DNA of 37,234 nt, taken from a virus. The notes beneath the pieces were generated by a model that had not been told where the DNA came from, searched no databases, and saw nothing but the letters and a program-made list of their open reading frames with translations. The stretch covers positions 1 through 37,234 of IMG/VR virus record IMGVR_UViG_3300030329_003188; one strand, written 5' to 3'. Within the stretch, counting starts at the first letter, position 1. Each line of letters begins with the position of its first letter. Made by a program: the position numbers and the translations under genes. Shown here piece by piece: positions 10,684 through 19,200 of the stretch.

Positions 10684-11611
10684 CCTGGCGCGGATTGCGC
10701 CTTACGTCGCCATCGCTGCAACTTCGGGCCGCAAAGGACAGAACCAGTTACCGCCGGTAGATGATACCTTCACCAAGTCCTCTACGGGCCGCGCCCATCG
10801 GTTGCCCTCCACAGACTATCCGCAACGAACTCGTATGGATGTGGCCCTCGGCGGTGATCTGCCGCCAGAGCCGACCTTTGCTGAAATGCCTCTCACTCCA
10901 GCCGATATTTTGGGGCTGATGCGGATGAGCGCCAAGGGGGTGAGAACCCTCGCCAAGGAGCTTGAAACCGGAAGGGGTGGGTTGGCACAAATGGTTAAGC
11001 AATCACCAGACCTCCAAAAAGCCTCTCAGCAAGCGGCCAGAGTGCAATTTGGCGAAACGATCCCTTCGTTTAGAGCAATCTCTCCAACAGGGGCTTTGCG
11101 ACCCGATAAAGTGGCAAGCACAACAACGGACCCAAAAGTTGCCTTACAGATTGCCCGAGATTTTCCGGTGCTGATGGCGAAGGATGACTTCATTGCGCCC
11201 AAGCCAATTCTGCGACGATACGACGTTTCTCCTGACCGAGTGCAAGCCCATGTTCCTGCGCTAATTGACGCCGCACGGGCACAGCAACCTCACACGGTTA
11301 GAACAGGAAAGATTGATACTCGTCTTGGTGATCGGATGTCCATTGATGAGGTCTTTGAGCAAGCAAGGGCTGAAGACGAGCTGCTCTCAGATTTGCTCGG
11401 CCTCAACCCCCAAGAAGTTGCCTTTCAAACAGGAGCAGGCCAACCTCGGAGGGCGAGCAGGGCGCTCGATGTCGCAACAGGAAAATTTACAACCGGTGCG
11501 GACGAAGTTCAAAAAGCCAAAAAGTCATCGTCATTTTTTGAAGATGAGGGCCTTGCCGCGCAAGAATTTGATGCTTTCGCGCAAGAAATACTCAAGCTTT
11601 TGGCTCCTTAA
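10649..11611 (+). CDS. Possible ADP-ribosyltransferase-fold protein, 320 aa
   Basis: ATG 10649 has a GAGGAACAGG ribosome site. Residues 1-130 are low-complexity and helical, including a hydrophobic LARIAPYVAIAAT. Residues 138-265 follow the order of R-S-E type ADP-ribosyltransferases: IPSFRAIS (Arg142), VASTTTDPKVALQIA (Ser157-Thr-Thr, then DP..A), a middle part ending in strands and helices (ILRRYDVSPDRVQAH, DEVFEQ), then NPQEVAFQTG (Glu256 before a hydrophobic strand and Gly). The residue two before the Glu is Pro, not Gln or Glu, so activity may be altered or absent. It could equally be a structural protein with a degenerate ART fold. The C-terminus is helical and acidic. It sits between terS and terL. 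Confidence 0.45.
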   Translation: MAQKNQAALLTNLARIAPYVAIAATSGRKGQNQLPPVDDTFTKSSTGRAHRLPSTDYPQRTRMDVALGGDLPPEPTFAEMPLTPADILGLMRMSAKGVRTLAKELETGRGGLAQMVKQSPDLQKASQQAARVQFGETIPSFRAISPTGALRPDKVASTTTDPKVALQIARDFPVLMAKDDFIAPKPILRRYDVSPDRVQAHVPALIDAARAQQPHTVRTGKIDTRLGDRMSIDEVFEQARAEDELLSDLLGLNPQEVAFQTGAGQPRRASRALDVATGKFTTGADEVQKAKKSSSFFEDEGLAAQEFDAFAQEILKLLAP

Positions 11612-11627
11612 ACCTGGATAAATAGCC

Positions 11628-11662
11628 GCCGATGTGAGGTCCAGGCTTGAACCCCCATCGGC
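11628..11662. other. Hairpin between the ART-like gene and terL
   Basis: GCCGATG (11628-11634) pairs with CATCGGC (11656-11662) over a 21-base loop. There is no T run, so termination is unlikely. It may tune expression of the short frame and terL downstream. Confidence 0.4.
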
Positions 11663-11681
11663 AACAAAAGAACAGATTAAG

Positions 11682-11741
11682 ATGGCAGAGAAAAAAGCAG
11701 CCTACCGACGCATAGAAGAAATTTTGAGTAATCTTGCCTGA
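11682..11741 (+). CDS. Candidate 19-aa leader overlapping terL start
   Basis: ATG 11682 opens MAEKKAAYRRIEEILSNLA, which stops at 11739-11741 just after the TTG start of terL at 11734. The peptide is helical and reads like a genuine protein start. It may be a coupling leader for terL, which has a poor ribosome site of its own, or the real N-terminus of TerL reached by a +1 frameshift or hidden by an assembly indel. Confidence 0.35.
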   Translation: MAEKKAAYRRIEEILSNLA

Positions 11742-13110
11742 CGAAGTCTGGAAACCCCAACTCGGACCCCAGGAAAAGGCGATCCGGGCGGCGTTCATCG
11801 AAGAGTTGTTTTTCGGTGGAGCCAGAGGAGGAGGCAAGACCTCTTTCCTTATGGGAGACTTTGCAGCCGATGTGCAAGAAAACGGCTCCGCATGGAGAGG
11901 GATCGTCTTCCGGCGAACCTATCCCGAACTCGATGAAGTCGTCGAAGAAGGCAAGCGGGTACTCTACAAAGCCTTCCCCGGAACTGAATACAAAGTAGGC
12001 GTCCACGAATTTCGCATACCACATGCAACCGGTGATGTGGTGCTTCGCCTGCGACACATGGAGAACGTCGGGGATGCAGACCATTACATGGGGCACCAGT
12101 ATACCTGGATCTCGTTCGACGAGTTGCCCAACTGGCCCTCCCTCGAAGCCTACAAGAAACTTAAAGCCTGCCTCCGCTCCACCGCGGGTGTGCCGAACAT
12201 GCGGATTCGGTCTACAGGAAACCCCGGTGGAGTGGGGCACCAGGCTGTCAAGGAATACTTCATCGATCCTGCCCCCGAGGGCGAAGTCGTCATCCAGGAC
12301 GATCAGTCCATTAACCCTCGGATGTTTATCAAATCCCTTGTCACAGACAACCGAATCCTGCTCGCTGCCGACCCCGGATACATCGACCGACTCAAAGGCG
12401 TCGGAGATGAGCATCTGGTTAAAGCGTGGCTCGAAGGAGATTGGGATTCCTTTGTCGGACAGTATTTCACGTCATGGAGCAACGAGTGCGTCATCCCCTC
12501 GTTTCCCGTCCCCGACTCATGGCCCCTGTTCGGGGGGCTTGACTACGGCGAAGCTTCGCCTACCTCTTTTGGACTCTACACTATAGACTTTGACGGCAAC
12601 ATCTATCGTATCGGTGAGTACTATCAAGCAGGCGCTGCTGCATCGACCCATGCGTACGAGATCGACAAGATGATCCAGTCGAATCCTTTTACGGGTGGGC
12701 GACCGCCTGCTCAGATTTATGCAGATCCATCGATGTGGGCCAAGCGGAGGCTCACGGAAGCGGTGACGCACTCGCCCTACGATATTTTCTCCGAGCAGGG
12801 ATTGCATCTCACCAAGGGGAACAACGACCGCATCACAGGATGGAGAGTCATCAACGATGCGCTGACCAAGAAGAAGTTTTATGTGTTTGGAGGATGGAAC
12901 GACAACCTTACTCGAACACTACCCGCTCTACCAAGATCGACATCGAACCCAGAAGATGTGGACACGCATTCGGACGACCATGCAGCCGATGAACTCCGAT
13001 ACGCGATGATGCACATCTATCGACCATCACTGCCCAAACATGACGCCGTGCGGAACCCGTTCTACGGAGGCAACGTGTTGGATAGTCTGCCAGCAAGGAA
13101 AACCGCATGA
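11734..13110 (+). CDS. terL: Terminase large subunit (TerL)
   Basis: The 458-aa product carries the full packaging-motor signature. WKPQLGPQEKA is the usual entry. FFGGARGGGKTSFL (26-39) is Walker A. YTWISFDELPNW (123-134) is Walker B with Asp129 and catalytic Glu130, and RSTGNPGGVGH (159-169) is the coupling motif. The C-terminal RNase H-like nuclease shows FGGLDYGE (Asp270), IYADPSMW (Asp331) and a DTHSDDHAADELRYAM motif near residues 415-435. It pumps DNA into the prohead and cuts the concatemer. The start is TTG 11734 with a weak ribosome site. The end overlaps the portal gene (ATGA). Confidence 0.95.
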   Translation: MPDEVWKPQLGPQEKAIRAAFIEELFFGGARGGGKTSFLMGDFAADVQENGSAWRGIVFRRTYPELDEVVEEGKRVLYKAFPGTEYKVGVHEFRIPHATGDVVLRLRHMENVGDADHYMGHQYTWISFDELPNWPSLEAYKKLKACLRSTAGVPNMRIRSTGNPGGVGHQAVKEYFIDPAPEGEVVIQDDQSINPRMFIKSLVTDNRILLAADPGYIDRLKGVGDEHLVKAWLEGDWDSFVGQYFTSWSNECVIPSFPVPDSWPLFGGLDYGEASPTSFGLYTIDFDGNIYRIGEYYQAGAAASTHAYEIDKMIQSNPFTGGRPPAQIYADPSMWAKRRLTEAVTHSPYDIFSEQGLHLTKGNNDRITGWRVINDALTKKKFYVFGGWNDNLTRTLPALPRSTSNPEDVDTHSDDHAADELRYAMMHIYRPSLPKHDAVRNPFYGGNVLDSLPARKTA

Positions 13111-15170
13111 CGCCCAAGCAACTGCAGTTTTGGACCAAGACCTTTGAAACGACCGAGAAGTATATGGTCAAGCACCACGCAATGTGGCGTAGACTCATCA
13201 AACTGTATGAACTGGACTTTGATGATCTCGGCATCGATGATGGCGACCAGAAAAAAATCTCACGGTTCTATCCGCTTACGCGCCAGATCATCGCCTCAGT
13301 GGTGTTTCAGAACCCCCGCGTTTTCATGCGCGTCGAAGACAACAATAGTCAATTCCAGACAGAGATTCTTGAGCGCGTTGTGAACGATGGCTTGGGATTG
13401 ATTCACGCCAAGCGCCACGTCCAGCAGATGACCTTCGACTCCCTCTATTGCTACAAGGGCATCCTCAAGTGCGGCGTTAATCCTATCGGGGACAATGATA
13501 TTGTCGCCCCCTACGTAGCGAATGACGTGATGCAGAACGGCATGTTCTATGTCGCCCGAGTGAGTCCATTCAACTTCTACACTGATGTAATGACTCCGCC
13601 CCACGACCCCGGCCAAGCGCGCTTTGATTACGAGAAAATGCTGGTGCCGAACGAGTTCGTGCAGAAGGACAAGCGGTTTAAGCACAAGAACGAGATCAAG
13701 CCGCTGACGACGGAAGATCTCGACGAGATGCTTTCTGACTGGGAAGACTCCAATGGAGATGAGGGCGACGAGCAGCAGCAGATGATCGAGAGAGCCAAGC
13801 AGGAAGGTGGCTACGTCCAGTTGCGCGAGGTCCACGACCGCCTGCACAAAAAGAGGATCACCTTCGCCCAGGGCGTTGAGCAACCCATCGAAGAGATCCC
13901 GCATCCCTTCCTTGCTGGTGAGTCACAAATCGCCATCGACCCCATTGATGGAGAGGAAAGAGTGACCGGTCAGTTCCAACCCACCGGCGGGTATCTGGTA
14001 TCGGGCGGGACGCCCTATATCAAACTGACGCTCGACATGACTCACGAAGGCCCTTACGGTGTGCCGATGATGGCCTACGCCGAGGACACACAGAAAGGGA
14101 TCGTGGAGTCACTCTCCCGTCGATCCGCAGGAACAAAGAGAAACGCCCGTGTCATTCTCGGCCAGAAGGCAGAGCAGACAGAGAACCCCACTGTGGGCGA
14201 CGACATCGAGCAGGGCAAGGACGGCAAGATCGTTTGGGTGAATGACGTGAACAACGCATTCGCAGAAATGTCTCAAGCCACTCCGCCTGCAGATCAGTTG
14301 GGCCTCGAGTCCGACCTTCGCGCCTACGAGGAACAAATCCTCGCCGTCAGCCAGATGGCTATGGGAGGAGGAAGCAGGGTTACGGCCACGCAAGCGGCTC
14401 TCACTGCATCCTTTGGACAGCTAAACCGAGACTGGATGCAGAACCAGGTTGCACAGGTCTTCGAGGACATCTCCTACAACATGGTTCGTATCATGGGGGA
14501 CAAGCGGTACGAGCCAAAGTCCTTCCTCGTCAATACAGCACAAGGTGAAGATGACCCTGTGTTCCAAGTGGTTCGGTCTGATATGCTCCAGGCAAGATTC
14601 CGGGTCCACGTAGAGGCAGGCTCAATGAAGCCGATGTTCGAGGAGCTTGAAAGGGAGGACGCTCTTGCGCTGTTCGGGCACATGATACAGCTGCCTGAGA
14701 TCCCTCGCATCGAGTCGATCAAACATCTACTCAGAGCTTTCCGTGTTCCCAACCAGGACAAGCTGATCGGCGGTGCCGCAAACCTCGACGCCAAGCGCAC
14801 TGCGGAATACGAGAACATGCTCTTTCTGTCGGGACAGAATGTTCAGGTTCACCCACAGGAGAACCACAGGGCGCATATGGAGGTTCATCGGCAGGTGCCA
14901 CAGACACCGCAGTGGCAGCAGTTGGTTCAGCAGAATCCTCTACTGGCACAGCAAATTGCTCCCGCCCTCGATCAGCACATGCAGCAGCACCAACAGGCCC
15001 TGCAGCAGATGGCAGGCGGCGGGGCGGCTCCTGCTCGAGTAGGCAACCTGTCAGACGCGGGTGGCCTGGATACGGTTCGGAAGCAGTTGGGCAAGGTAGA
15101 CTCTGCTGTCAGAAGTTCGGCCCAGGAGACATCGCAAGCAGTTGCCGCTATTGACAGGAATCAGAATTGA
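13107..15170 (+). CDS. Portal protein
   Basis: The 687-aa product directly follows terL with an ATGA overlap, the standard place for a portal. The N-terminus (YMVKHHAMWRRLIKLYELD, then FYPLTRQIIASVVFQNPRVFM) has the helical plus 'NP.vf' pattern typical of podovirus and P22-like portals. The middle contains FNFYTDVMTPPHDPGQARF and PYGVPMMAYAEDTQKGI. The C-terminal part includes a Gln-rich tail (QHMQQHQQALQQMAGGG) like the barrel or disordered tail of other portals. It forms the dodecameric ring at the packaging vertex and docks TerL and later the connector. Confidence 0.85.
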   Translation: MTPKQLQFWTKTFETTEKYMVKHHAMWRRLIKLYELDFDDLGIDDGDQKKISRFYPLTRQIIASVVFQNPRVFMRVEDNNSQFQTEILERVVNDGLGLIHAKRHVQQMTFDSLYCYKGILKCGVNPIGDNDIVAPYVANDVMQNGMFYVARVSPFNFYTDVMTPPHDPGQARFDYEKMLVPNEFVQKDKRFKHKNEIKPLTTEDLDEMLSDWEDSNGDEGDEQQQMIERAKQEGGYVQLREVHDRLHKKRITFAQGVEQPIEEIPHPFLAGESQIAIDPIDGEERVTGQFQPTGGYLVSGGTPYIKLTLDMTHEGPYGVPMMAYAEDTQKGIVESLSRRSAGTKRNARVILGQKAEQTENPTVGDDIEQGKDGKIVWVNDVNNAFAEMSQATPPADQLGLESDLRAYEEQILAVSQMAMGGGSRVTATQAALTASFGQLNRDWMQNQVAQVFEDISYNMVRIMGDKRYEPKSFLVNTAQGEDDPVFQVVRSDMLQARFRVHVEAGSMKPMFEELEREDALALFGHMIQLPEIPRIESIKHLLRAFRVPNQDKLIGGAANLDAKRTAEYENMLFLSGQNVQVHPQENHRAHMEVHRQVPQTPQWQQLVQQNPLLAQQIAPALDQHMQQHQQALQQMAGGGAAPARVGNLSDAGGLDTVRKQLGKVDSAVRSSAQETSQAVAAIDRNQN

Positions 15171-15218
15171 AATGCTCGCATCTGGACAACGCCCGTAACC
15201 TGAAAGGAACTTTTCTGG

Positions 15219-15605
15219 ATGGCATACAAAATCAACATGAGAGGCGGGTCACATCCCCGCCTTGAGGATTATCACTGCGAATCTTGCGGAAAAGACGAAA
15301 TCGATGTATTCTTCGAGAAGAAGGAGTCTGTAACTCCGACGAGAGCTTGTCCGCATTGCGGTGAAACTTCTGATCATGTGTTGATCGGGCGACGGCAGAA
15401 CCACATTCATTCTGACCATAGCAGTATGTATGGGAAGTATGAGCCGGGACTTGGAGTGGTCGTAAAGGATTACGCCCACAAACAGCGCGTGATGAAGGAG
15501 TTAGGGGTCATGGAAGGTGCTGACCCTGTCGGCGGGAGCCGGTGTCATATTAAAGATGACCCCGGTCCCCGGAAACCCCATGCGGATAGTGGCTGGTCAG
15601 ATTGA
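15219..15605 (+). CDS. Zinc-ribbon protein, FmdB-like, 128 aa
   Basis: ATG 15219 has an AAAGGAAC ribosome site. C20xxC23 (YHCESCGKDEIDVFFEKKE) and C44xxC47 (RACPHCGETSDHVL) form a zinc ribbon with the strand spacing of FmdB-type ribbons. The remainder is His-, Gly- and Asp-rich (NHIHSDHSSMYGKYEPGLGVVVKDYAHKQRVMKELGVMEG). Proteins with an N-terminal ribbon and this 'P..G..V.s...k...m.e.G' tail are found between portal and scaffold genes in many tailed phages, presumed to help assembly or bind nucleic acid. The exact role is unknown. Confidence 0.75.
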   Translation: MAYKINMRGGSHPRLEDYHCESCGKDEIDVFFEKKESVTPTRACPHCGETSDHVLIGRRQNHIHSDHSSMYGKYEPGLGVVVKDYAHKQRVMKELGVMEGADPVGGSRCHIKDDPGPRKPHADSGWSD

Positions 15606-15631
15606 CCAACCACCTCGAATAGGAGTATCAG

Positions 15632-16516
15632 ATGACTGAACTTGTCCAGACGGACTCGAGCCAAGAGGTTGCGGCAGAAGAGACTACGAACGACGGACTG
15701 ATCGACTTGGGTGCCGATTTAGACGCCCCAGCAGTCGAAGCAGCGCCCGTCGATGATGAGTCTTTGCCTGCCGGTGCCACGGAAGCGAGAACGACCGATA
15801 AGGACGCCCCGGAGCGACCCGCCGAGATCCCCAATAATATCGGGGACGTGGACGTGGACTCCCTTCCTGCACAATTACAGCCACTGGCCAAGCAACTCAA
15901 GGGTAGGTTTACCCAAGGGATGCAGGCTTTGGCAGGTCACCGCCGTGAGTTAGAGGCGCAGCAGCAAGAGCGCCTTGAGGAGCGTGTGAATCGGTTGGAG
16001 ACTCCTCCACAAGAGGAGCCTGACCCCTTAAGTTCTTTGAGATCGACACTGGACCAAGACGAACAGCGTTCGTTGGACGTGATCAGTGAAGTCTCGAAAA
16101 TGACGGTTGGAAAGGAACTGGAGGCACAGACGGAGAAGGTCGCGCAACTCACTGAGTTTGTTCGGCGTATTGCTCTCCACCTGGCCAACGGAGCAACCCA
16201 GACCGCCAATACAGCAGCCAGTCAAGCTCGGGAGAAGTATCCCGATATTGACAATTTTGCTGACCAGGTGAATGCGTTAACTGGTGTGCAGAACAGGGTT
16301 ACGGGACTCAACTATACGCCGACTGAGGCGTACGAGTTGATCCACGGGATCTCCGCACAGCAAAGCGCACAGCTGAAAGAGCAAGAGGACAATGTTCGCC
16401 GCACCGCCACAGGGTCGTTGACCCCGCCGTCGCCAGTGTCTGCTGATTCGGAGCAGGGAGCTTTATCTGAGGAACAACTTGCTTCCGAGTTGAGAAAACT
16501 TGGATTAACTCCATGA
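15632..16516 (+). CDS. Scaffolding protein
   Basis: The 294-aa product lies just before the major capsid gene and has the low-complexity, acidic, Ala/Glu/Gln-rich composition of scaffolds. Residues 1-75 are acidic and disordered (TNDGLIDLGADLD). Residues 80-135 form a coiled coil (LAGHRRELEAQQQERLEERVNRLE). Residues 150-210 are helical, and the C-terminus ends in a small helix LSEEQLASELRKLGL that may bind the capsid protein. Scaffolds guide prohead assembly and are released or degraded before packaging. The ribosome site is AGGAG before ATG 15632. No protease domain is visible. Confidence 0.8.
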   Translation: MTELVQTDSSQEVAAEETTNDGLIDLGADLDAPAVEAAPVDDESLPAGATEARTTDKDAPERPAEIPNNIGDVDVDSLPAQLQPLAKQLKGRFTQGMQALAGHRRELEAQQQERLEERVNRLETPPQEEPDPLSSLRSTLDQDEQRSLDVISEVSKMTVGKELEAQTEKVAQLTEFVRRIALHLANGATQTANTAASQAREKYPDIDNFADQVNALTGVQNRVTGLNYTPTEAYELIHGISAQQSAQLKEQEDNVRRTATGSLTPPSPVSADSEQGALSEEQLASELRKLGLTP

Positions 16517-16542
16517 AGTAGACAACAAAGGCACAATAAGCC

Positions 16543-17556
16543 ATGGTTGCTGCAACTACCAGTGAAACCTGGGATGCGGCGTGGACACTGACGATGAGGG
16601 CGCATCGCAAGCGTCTCACCGACAATATCAGTGACTCCTACCCGACTCTTGGGAGATTCCGCAAAGCCGGAGTCATGGAAGTCGAGACAGGCGGTAAGGA
16701 GATCCAGGAAGACTTGATGTATGGTCTTGGTTCTTCTGAGTGGTTCGATGGATTCGACGTGCTTTCGACCAACGCGGTCGATGGGATCACGGCGGCTTTC
16801 TATCAGTTCCGCTACAACGCCACTTCTGTTGTCATATCCGACACAGAGGACGCCGAATCCCGCAAGGTTGGTTCGACGAAGCTAATTACCGCCAAGAGCA
16901 AGCAGGCGATGACCAAGTCCTTCGACACGGTCAACTCTGCAATCTTCGCCTCGCAGTCTGGCAAGTCCATGTTGGGCCTGCAGGACATCTGTGCTGAGTC
17001 CACGGGAACCACGCTTGGCGGCATCTCGCAGTCCACCAATACATGGTGGGACAACAAGCGGGGCGACTTTAACAATGGCACCGGTGAGCTTTCCGCGTCC
17101 AGCACATCGTTTCTGACCAAGCAAACCGACCAGTTTGAAGGTATCACTGCCATGGGCATCATGTGGAATGCTTGCTCCGAGGGCAATGATAAGCCGGACT
17201 TGATTGTCACATCTTTCACCCACTACGGGAACTTCGAGGCTGTTTTTGAAGGTTCCGGCATGACGCGATTTGTGGCAAAGGGTGATCGGTCTGGTCCCAA
17301 TTTCGGAATCGGCGCTGAAGGCGACGTAACGTACCGAGGCGCTCCGGTCATTGCTGACCGCGACTGCACTGCGGACAACATGTACTTCCTGAACACGAAG
17401 TATCTCAAGCTCAAGGTGCAGGCTGGCAAGAACTTCGCCAAGACCCCGTTCCGTGAGCCGTCCAACCAGTTGGCCCGTGTTGCGTTCGTCGTATTCGGCG
17501 CACAGTTGGTCACCAACAACAGACGCCGTCAGGGCGTGCTGTACGATCTGGCCTAA
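16543..17556 (+). CDS. Major capsid protein
   Basis: The 337-aa product is in the canonical position after the scaffold. It begins MVAATTSETWDAAWTLTMRAHRKRLTDNISDSYPTLGRFR and contains an E-loop-like TGGKEIQEDLMYGLGSSEWFDGFD. MLGLQDICAESTGTTLGGISQSTNTWWDNKR is a signature I associate with HK97-fold capsid proteins of many environmental phages; then DLIVTSFTHYGNFEAVFEGSG and the C-terminal FREPSNQLARVAFVVFGAQLV follow. No protease or delta-domain is fused. It forms the icosahedral shell. Confidence 0.9.
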   Translation: MVAATTSETWDAAWTLTMRAHRKRLTDNISDSYPTLGRFRKAGVMEVETGGKEIQEDLMYGLGSSEWFDGFDVLSTNAVDGITAAFYQFRYNATSVVISDTEDAESRKVGSTKLITAKSKQAMTKSFDTVNSAIFASQSGKSMLGLQDICAESTGTTLGGISQSTNTWWDNKRGDFNNGTGELSASSTSFLTKQTDQFEGITAMGIMWNACSEGNDKPDLIVTSFTHYGNFEAVFEGSGMTRFVAKGDRSGPNFGIGAEGDVTYRGAPVIADRDCTADNMYFLNTKYLKLKVQAGKNFAKTPFREPSNQLARVAFVVFGAQLVTNNRRRQGVLYDLA

Positions 17557-17564
17557 TAACCTTG

Positions 17565-17582
17565 CCCCCAAGCCAATGGGGG
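17565..17582. other. Short hairpin after capsid gene
   Basis: CCCCCA (17565-17570) pairs with TGGGGG (17577-17582) over a 6-base loop, 9 nt after the capsid stop. There is no T tract, so it is more likely an mRNA-stabilising or attenuating stem than a full terminator. Confidence 0.45.
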
Positions 17583-17617
17583 TTCATACCCTGCTCACAG
17601 GGGAGAGGATGTAAGAA

Positions 17618-18424
17618 ATGAGTTACTTAAATCGCAACCATATTACCAATCGCATTGGCGGTGACGGAGACGGGGCAAGAACCGGCCAAGGGATTTACGA
17701 GGAGTCTTCTACTCCCAAGGCTGCCATTGGCGATAAGTTGGAGTTTGCAGATGGCAGGGTCTTCCGTTACGGGTATACCGCTGCGGCTATCAACGCTGCT
17801 GAATTAGTTTCCCAGGATGTTTCGGCTACCTGTCTGGTCGAAACAGATAATATCGTAATCGCTGCCGCTAACGGATTCTCTCCTGCGGCTGGTTCGACGA
17901 AGCTCCAGATTACCCTCGCAAGCAAAACGAAGGACCAGTATGCCGGGGCATATCTGCAAATCGCCAATGATGGAGGAGATGGCACTGGCGAGGGGATTCA
18001 GTATCGAATCAAAAGCAACAGTGCGACGGGGTTTACGACCGCTGGTAAGGTAGACATTGAGCTGTATGATCCGATCAAAGTCGCCTTGACGACTGCGTCT
18101 GATATCGCAATCACTGGTGGGCTGTGGTATAACGTGCGAGGTGCCCTGGGCGGTGCATCGGATGCAACAGTGGATTATATCATTTCTGGGGTTAGTCCCA
18201 TTGCATTTACCGCCAATTACTACGGGTGGTTTCAGACGGCTGGGATTGCTTTGATTTCATGCGATGGCGCTCTTGCCGTTGGAGTGAATTGCACGCTGTC
18301 CGACACTGACGTTGGGCATGTTCAGTTGAAGGATGCTGAAACTGAGCCTTTGGTGGGTTACACTACGTTTGCATCGGATGACAATGCTCATGTGGGCGTT
18401 GTCCTGCAAGGCTTAGTGCCGTAG
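17618..18424 (+). CDS. Capsid decoration-like protein, 268 aa
   Basis: ATG 17618 follows a GAGAGG site. The product is beta-rich, with many Ala, Thr, Gly and Asp and almost no Cys, as expected for a virion surface protein. It has a Gly-rich N-terminus (RIGGDGDGARTGQGIYEES), a central jelly-like region (KTKDQYAGAYLQIANDGGDGTGEGIQY), and GWFQTAGIALISCDGALAVGVNCTLSDTDVG plus PLVGYTTFASDDNAHVGVVLQGLVP at the end. This 'YGWFQ..G.a...' plus 'vG......' ending occurs in phage head decoration or head-fibre proteins encoded after the capsid gene. The assignment is from position and composition. Confidence 0.6.
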   Translation: MSYLNRNHITNRIGGDGDGARTGQGIYEESSTPKAAIGDKLEFADGRVFRYGYTAAAINAAELVSQDVSATCLVETDNIVIAAANGFSPAAGSTKLQITLASKTKDQYAGAYLQIANDGGDGTGEGIQYRIKSNSATGFTTAGKVDIELYDPIKVALTTASDIAITGGLWYNVRGALGGASDATVDYIISGVSPIAFTANYYGWFQTAGIALISCDGALAVGVNCTLSDTDVGHVQLKDAETEPLVGYTTFASDDNAHVGVVLQGLVP

Positions 18425-18432
18425 CAAACAAC

Positions 18433-18463
18433 GAAGGCGGACACATTTTTTGTGTCCGCCTTC
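18433..18463. other. Strong hairpin between virion genes
   Basis: A perfect 13-bp stem (GAAGGCGGACACA 18433-18445 with TGTGTCCGCCTTC 18451-18463) closes a loop of five T. No T run follows, so it may be a partial terminator or an mRNA 3' end stabiliser that boosts the capsid/decoration message over the genes downstream. Confidence 0.7.
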
Positions 18464-18487
18464 ATCAACCAACACAACGGAGATATT

Positions 18488-18895
18488 ATGGCCGAGCAAG
18501 CAAAGACTGATACAAAGACCCAGCTTAACAGCCTTCTGGAACTTGTTAAGCAGGCCCCTGCAGATTACAAGTCGGCGATGCGTGACGCGCTCGGCACAGG
18601 AAGTGTGATCCAGAAGAATAAGCCGCCCCAGAACAATGCCGATGCCAAGCGAATTGCCTTTACGGTAGGAGAGATCCTGCATCCCGAAGGGTTTGAGCCA
18701 AAGCCTTCTGAGGGCCTTGTAGCGGCTCTTGGCAAGGAAGAGGCCCAGCGGGTCACCACAGAGCGTTACCTGCGGAACCAGGGCATCACAGGCGCTTCCA
18801 GCACGATCACGGGGCGTGACGCTGATCAAATGCATATCGCATCTGGAGAGATGACGATGTCTCCTGAAGAAGCAGCGGATCTGGCCGTAGAATAA
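18488..18895 (+). CDS. Hypothetical virion-region protein, 135 aa
   Basis: ATG 18488 has a good ribosome site (CGGAG, 5-6 nt); in-frame sequence before it lies in the hairpin and is excluded. The product MAEQAKTDTKTQLNSLLELVKQAPADYKSAMRDALGTGS... is helical, with QKNKPPQNNADAKRIAFTVGEILHPEGFEPKPSEGLVAALGKEEAQR in the middle and an acidic C-terminus (MTMSPEEAADLAVE). No known family. It may be a small structural or assembly factor. Its stop overlaps the next ATG (TAATG). Confidence 0.65.
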   Translation: MAEQAKTDTKTQLNSLLELVKQAPADYKSAMRDALGTGSVIQKNKPPQNNADAKRIAFTVGEILHPEGFEPKPSEGLVAALGKEEAQRVTTERYLRNQGITGASSTITGRDADQMHIASGEMTMSPEEAADLAVE

Positions 18896-19200
18896 TGCCT
18901 GCCAGACCTCGGTCTGAGCGGAAGCAGGCGTCCCCACGGCTCGGACAGCCGGTGCGGAGGAGATCCGCAGCCAACCCTGTTGTGTCCGGGCAGCAGAACC
19001 AGGCCACCTCCTTCGGGGAGGTTGGTCTATTCGGAGTTATTACAGCGCAGACAGTCACCCTGTCGTCCTTCTTAAAGCTGGCGAACCTCACGACCACGCA
19101 GAGGGATGCGCTCACTGCCTCCAACGGCATGATCATTTACAACAGTAGCACCAACAAATTTCAAGGCTACGAAAACGGAGCCTGGGCGAATCTGATATGA
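18895..19200 (+). CDS. Small neck or head-fibre protein, 101 aa
   Basis: ATG 18895 shares its A with the preceding stop. The first 40 residues are basic and disordered (MPARPRSERKQASPRLGQPVRRRS). The C-terminal part is a typical phage fibre end: TLSSFLKLANLTTTQRDALTAS followed by GMIIYNSSTNKFQGYENGAWANLI. The 'LTT.qRdaL.a..GmiiYNs..nkfQgyenG.W..l' motif is common in trimeric head, neck or tail fibres and presumably nucleates trimerisation. Placed between capsid and connector genes, it is more likely a neck or head fibre than a tail fibre. Confidence 0.7.
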   Translation: MPARPRSERKQASPRLGQPVRRRSAANPVVSGQQNQATSFGEVGLFGVITAQTVTLSSFLKLANLTTTQRDALTASNGMIIYNSSTNKFQGYENGAWANLI

